This document shows, one piece after another, positions 61,999-64,000 of a stretch of 64,000 nucleotides of DNA. The first letter of the stretch is position 1. Every line of letters starts with the position of its first letter. Made by a program: the position numbers and the translations under genes. The notes beneath the pieces were generated by a model, which ran no database searches, was not told where the DNA came from, and worked only from the letters and a program-made list of their open reading frames with translations. Source of the DNA: Sulfitobacter donghicola DSW-25 = KCTC 12864 = JCM 14565 (GTDB lineage Bacteria; Pseudomonadota; Alphaproteobacteria; Rhodobacterales; Rhodobacteraceae); assembly GCF_000622405.1 (NCBI RefSeq), contig NZ_JASF01000003.1, forward strand, positions 28,403 through 92,402, read 5' to 3'.

Positions 61999-62790
61999 CT
62001 ATTGCTTCAGACTGAGCGCATCTGCGATTTTGATCAACCGCGGCGCATATACATTCTCAAGCTGCTTACGCTTCACTCTGTAAGATGGGCCACCAACATT
62101 CAACCCATAGACGCGACCGTCGCTCAGCGAATGAACTGGAACAGCAATGCCATTTACATCAGATCGCCATGTCCCAATTCCGGTACAATAGCCATTCGCC
62201 TCATACTCAGCGACAGCCTCCTTATACGCCGCACGCGCAGCAATTTCCACGTCTTCACCTTCGCTTCGCGCAAAACCGAAAATCTGTTCACAGCGTTCTT
62301 CGGGCGTGAATACCAAAATGGCCCGCCCAATAGCCGAGTCAAACAAGGGCATGCGCGTACCAACCCGCACCATCAACGTAACTTCTTCGGTCGAGGCATC
62401 CGTCGCAAGGTAAATCACCTCGGTCCGGTGTTGTTCACCCAGTGCAACGGTCACAAACGGGTTCGGGCCATTCACCCGCAACGCATGCATCTCGTGTTTG
62501 GCACGGTCCCGCATATCCATCGCAGCCAGACGGCTGAACCCCAGCCGCAAGACACCCGCGCTTAGCCGATAGGTTCCCACCCGCGTATCCGCGACCAGAT
62601 AATCCAATTCGCACAACGTATGCGTCAACCGCGAGATCGTCGCCTTGGGCAGGCCCGTCCGTTCGGAAAAGTCGCTGTTGGTCAACGTATGATCGTTCTT
62701 GCGAAAACACCGCAAAAGCTCCAGCCCCCGCGCAAGCGCGGTGACAAAGTTACGGTCTTTGTTTTCGCTGTCCGATTGGTCCATACTCAA
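61999..62790 (-). CDS. IclR-family transcriptional regulator
   Basis: A 263-residue regulator. The N-terminal winged HTH covers about residues 12-75 (ALARGLELLRCFRKNDHTLTNSDFSERTGLPKATISRL), and the GAF-like effector domain covers about residues 90-255 (IYLATDASTEEVTLMVRVGTRMPLFDSAIGRAIL). The start overlaps the stop of the phosphotransferase gene (ATGA), so the two are co-expressed. Likely controls the liv operon and the acyl-CoA operon. Confidence 0.9.
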   Translation of the reverse strand: MSMDQSDSENKDRNFVTALARGLELLRCFRKNDHTLTNSDFSERTGLPKATISRLTHTLCELDYLVADTRVGTYRLSAGVLRLGFSRLAAMDMRDRAKHEMHALRVNGPNPFVTVALGEQHRTEVIYLATDASTEEVTLMVRVGTRMPLFDSAIGRAILVFTPEERCEQIFGFARSEGEDVEIAARAAYKEAVAEYEANGYCTGIGTWRSDVNGIAVPVHSLSDGRVYGLNVGGPSYRVKRKQLENVYAPRLIKIADALSLKQ

Positions 62791-63815
62791 CCCCGCTTTA
62801 ATGCATCAAGCCCATGTTGGGCAAAAACTGGCACAAACGCACCAACCTTCATCGCACGTTCAGGATTGGAGGCATTGCCATCAAGGGCGCGCTTTAACAC
62901 ACCTTGAATGATCGCCGCCATTCGGAAAAAGTTAAACCCCAGATAATACCCAAAATGGTCAATCCCCTTTAGTCCGCGCCGCTGGCAGTAAGCGGCGATA
63001 AACTCGGCGTCGCTCGGCAGCCCTAGCGCCGCGCGATCCAGCCCTGCCATGCCGCGCCCTTCGTGACCTGCGGGAAGTTGCCATTGCATGATAACAGCCG
63101 CCAAATCCGCAAACGGGTGGCCGATGGTGGATAGCTCCCAATCCAACACGGCACGGCAATCCGTGCCAGTCGCATCAAAAATCATATTGTCGATGCGATA
63201 GTCACCATGCACCAAGGTCCGCTGCCCGTCATCCTCAGGGCGCTCGCTAACCAGCGCTTCCATCAGCTGGTCCATCGCAGGAATCTTGGTCGTCTCTGAC
63301 GCGTGGTATTGTTTAGACCAGCGCCCGACCTGCCGTTCAAAATAATTCCCCTCAGGGCCATAGTCAGACAGGCCAACCGCATCAATATCAACGGAATGAA
63401 GCGCCGCCAAAACGCGGTTCATCTCATCGATGATCTTGCTACGGTCCCCATTCGAAACATCCGGCATTGCAGGTTCGTTAAAGTTCCGGCCCGGAACATG
63501 ATCCATAACATAGAACATCGACCCAATGACGCTATCATCCTCACACAGCAAATGCATTTTCGAGACAGGAACGTCAGAACCCTCCAGCGCCTTTTGAACG
63601 CGGAATTCCCGATCAACCGCATGGGCCGATTTCAACAAAACCCCTGGCGGTTTGCGGCGCAGCACATAGGAATGCTTTGGCGTTTTGAGCATAAACGTCG
63701 GGTTCGATTGCCCCCCCTGAAACTTGGTGACCTCCATCGGCCCCTCAAACCCCGCAAGGTTTTCTGACAGATAGGCATGAACCGCCGCTTCGTCTAATGT
63801 TTGTGTATCGGCCAT
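62787..63815 (-). CDS. APH-type phosphotransferase (ACAD10/11 kinase-domain-like)
   Basis: A 342-residue protein-kinase-like fold enzyme. FQGGQSNPTFML forms the nucleotide loop, YVLRRKPPGVLLKSAHAVDREFRV the Lys region, VHGDYRIDNMIF the catalytic Brenner motif, and AVLDWELSTIGHPFADLA the metal-binding segment. These motifs are those of the kinase half of ACAD10/ACAD11 and of LvaA, which phosphorylate 4-hydroxyacyl-CoAs. It is not an aminoglycoside-resistance enzyme. AAGGA precedes the ATG; ATGA overlap with iclR. Confidence 0.88.
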   Translation of the reverse strand: MADTQTLDEAAVHAYLSENLAGFEGPMEVTKFQGGQSNPTFMLKTPKHSYVLRRKPPGVLLKSAHAVDREFRVQKALEGSDVPVSKMHLLCEDDSVIGSMFYVMDHVPGRNFNEPAMPDVSNGDRSKIIDEMNRVLAALHSVDIDAVGLSDYGPEGNYFERQVGRWSKQYHASETTKIPAMDQLMEALVSERPEDDGQRTLVHGDYRIDNMIFDATGTDCRAVLDWELSTIGHPFADLAAVIMQWQLPAGHEGRGMAGLDRAALGLPSDAEFIAAYCQRRGLKGIDHFGYYLGFNFFRMAAIIQGVLKRALDGNASNPERAMKVGAFVPVFAQHGLDALKRG

Positions 63816-63825
63816 GAGGTGATCC

Positions 63826-64000
63826 TTAACTGTAACTCATCAATTTGGCGCCATCTGGCGTTGCATAATGTGGCGTGGCGTTGAACTCGCTCAACGAAAA
63901 GAGGCTACCTGAAAACACAAACCGCGTCATAGACGCATTTTTGATTTGCAGATTCAGGTTCATCATGTGTTCGGCAGGCGCCTGCAACGAAGCGGCAGCA
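63826..64000 (-). CDS. 3' end of an unidentified gene
   Basis: On the minus strand an open frame enters from the window edge and gives 57 residues ending HYATPDGAKLMSYS before a TAA, 10 bases ahead of the phosphotransferase start. The close spacing and same direction suggest one operon. The style of the ending loosely recalls MaoC-like dehydratase tails, but this is too little to assign a family. Confidence 0.55.
   Translation of the reverse strand, partial: AAASLQAPAEHMMNLNLQIKNASMTRFVFSGSLFSLSEFNATPHYATPDGAKLMSYS

Noticed and set aside
62787-63815. Aminoglycoside phosphotransferase (resistance) annotation
   Set aside because: Motifs fit the ACAD10/11 and LvaA kinase group, and the neighbours are acyl-CoA and regulator genes.

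Overview
The window looks like a chromosomal segment of a marine Alphaproteobacterium of the Roseobacter group. This is inferred from gene content: a pobA-pcaCHG protocatechuate operon, an N-methylglutamate (methylamine) locus of gmaS/mgsABC/mgdABCD type, a LIV-type ABC system and several acyl-CoA genes, all at moderate GC. I see no rRNA, tRNA, CRISPR array, integrase, transposase or prophage gene. Gene density is high and most neighbours overlap by ATGA, TGATG or TAATG.

Layout. (1) 1-19646: the 3' part of a giant gene for a cell-surface protein made of at least 38 DUF11-like domains (more than 5390 residues here, 5' end outside the window), followed by a 1152-residue outer-membrane beta-barrel protein whose start overlaps its stop. 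(2) 19664-23607: the LysR regulator pcaQ divergent from pobA-pcaC-pcaH-pcaG, which take 4-hydroxybenzoate through protocatechuate into the beta-ketoadipate pathway. (3) 23674-35148: ten genes that fit the complete N-methylglutamate route for methylamine: gmaS, mgsCBA (glutamate-synthase-like), a XRE-cupin regulator, a GlxA/AraC regulator, and mgdDCBA (sarcosine-oxidase-like). (4) 35508-45169: acnB, an MDR oxidoreductase, a MipA-like outer-membrane protein, a nitroreductase, a nucleotide-sugar epimerase, a FAH-family hydrolase, and a kdsD-kdsB pair for Kdo synthesis. (5) 45402-63815 and beyond: two convergent, tightly coupled operons. The plus-strand one encodes acyl-CoA synthetase, 3-hydroxyacyl-CoA dehydrogenase, enoyl-CoA hydratase, an ACAD10/11-like acyl-CoA dehydrogenase, two SDRs and a VOC protein. 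The minus-strand one encodes LivKHMGF, a serine beta-lactamase-like hydrolase, an acetoacetate-CoA ligase and TesB. An IclR regulator and an APH-type kinase gene lie upstream, with the tail of one more gene at the window edge.

How they work together. Region 5 can be read as an uptake-plus-degradation module for an unknown carboxylic acid. The ACAD10/11-like dehydrogenase together with an APH kinase of the ACAD11 kind suggests a 4-hydroxyacyl-CoA (levulinate-like) pathway. This is inference. A perfect palindrome at 61932-61948 and a 13/17 match at 45287-45303 are candidate IclR operators that would tie the two operons together.

The most unusual items are the giant protein's higher-order domain order (eight consecutive domain types recur in the same order about 6.7 kb later), its blockwise alternation of Cys-pair and Asp-rich domains, the putative 4-hydroxyacid module, a 54-base hairpin just 3' of acnB, and a 12-codon leader ORF coupled to the acyl-CoA synthetase.
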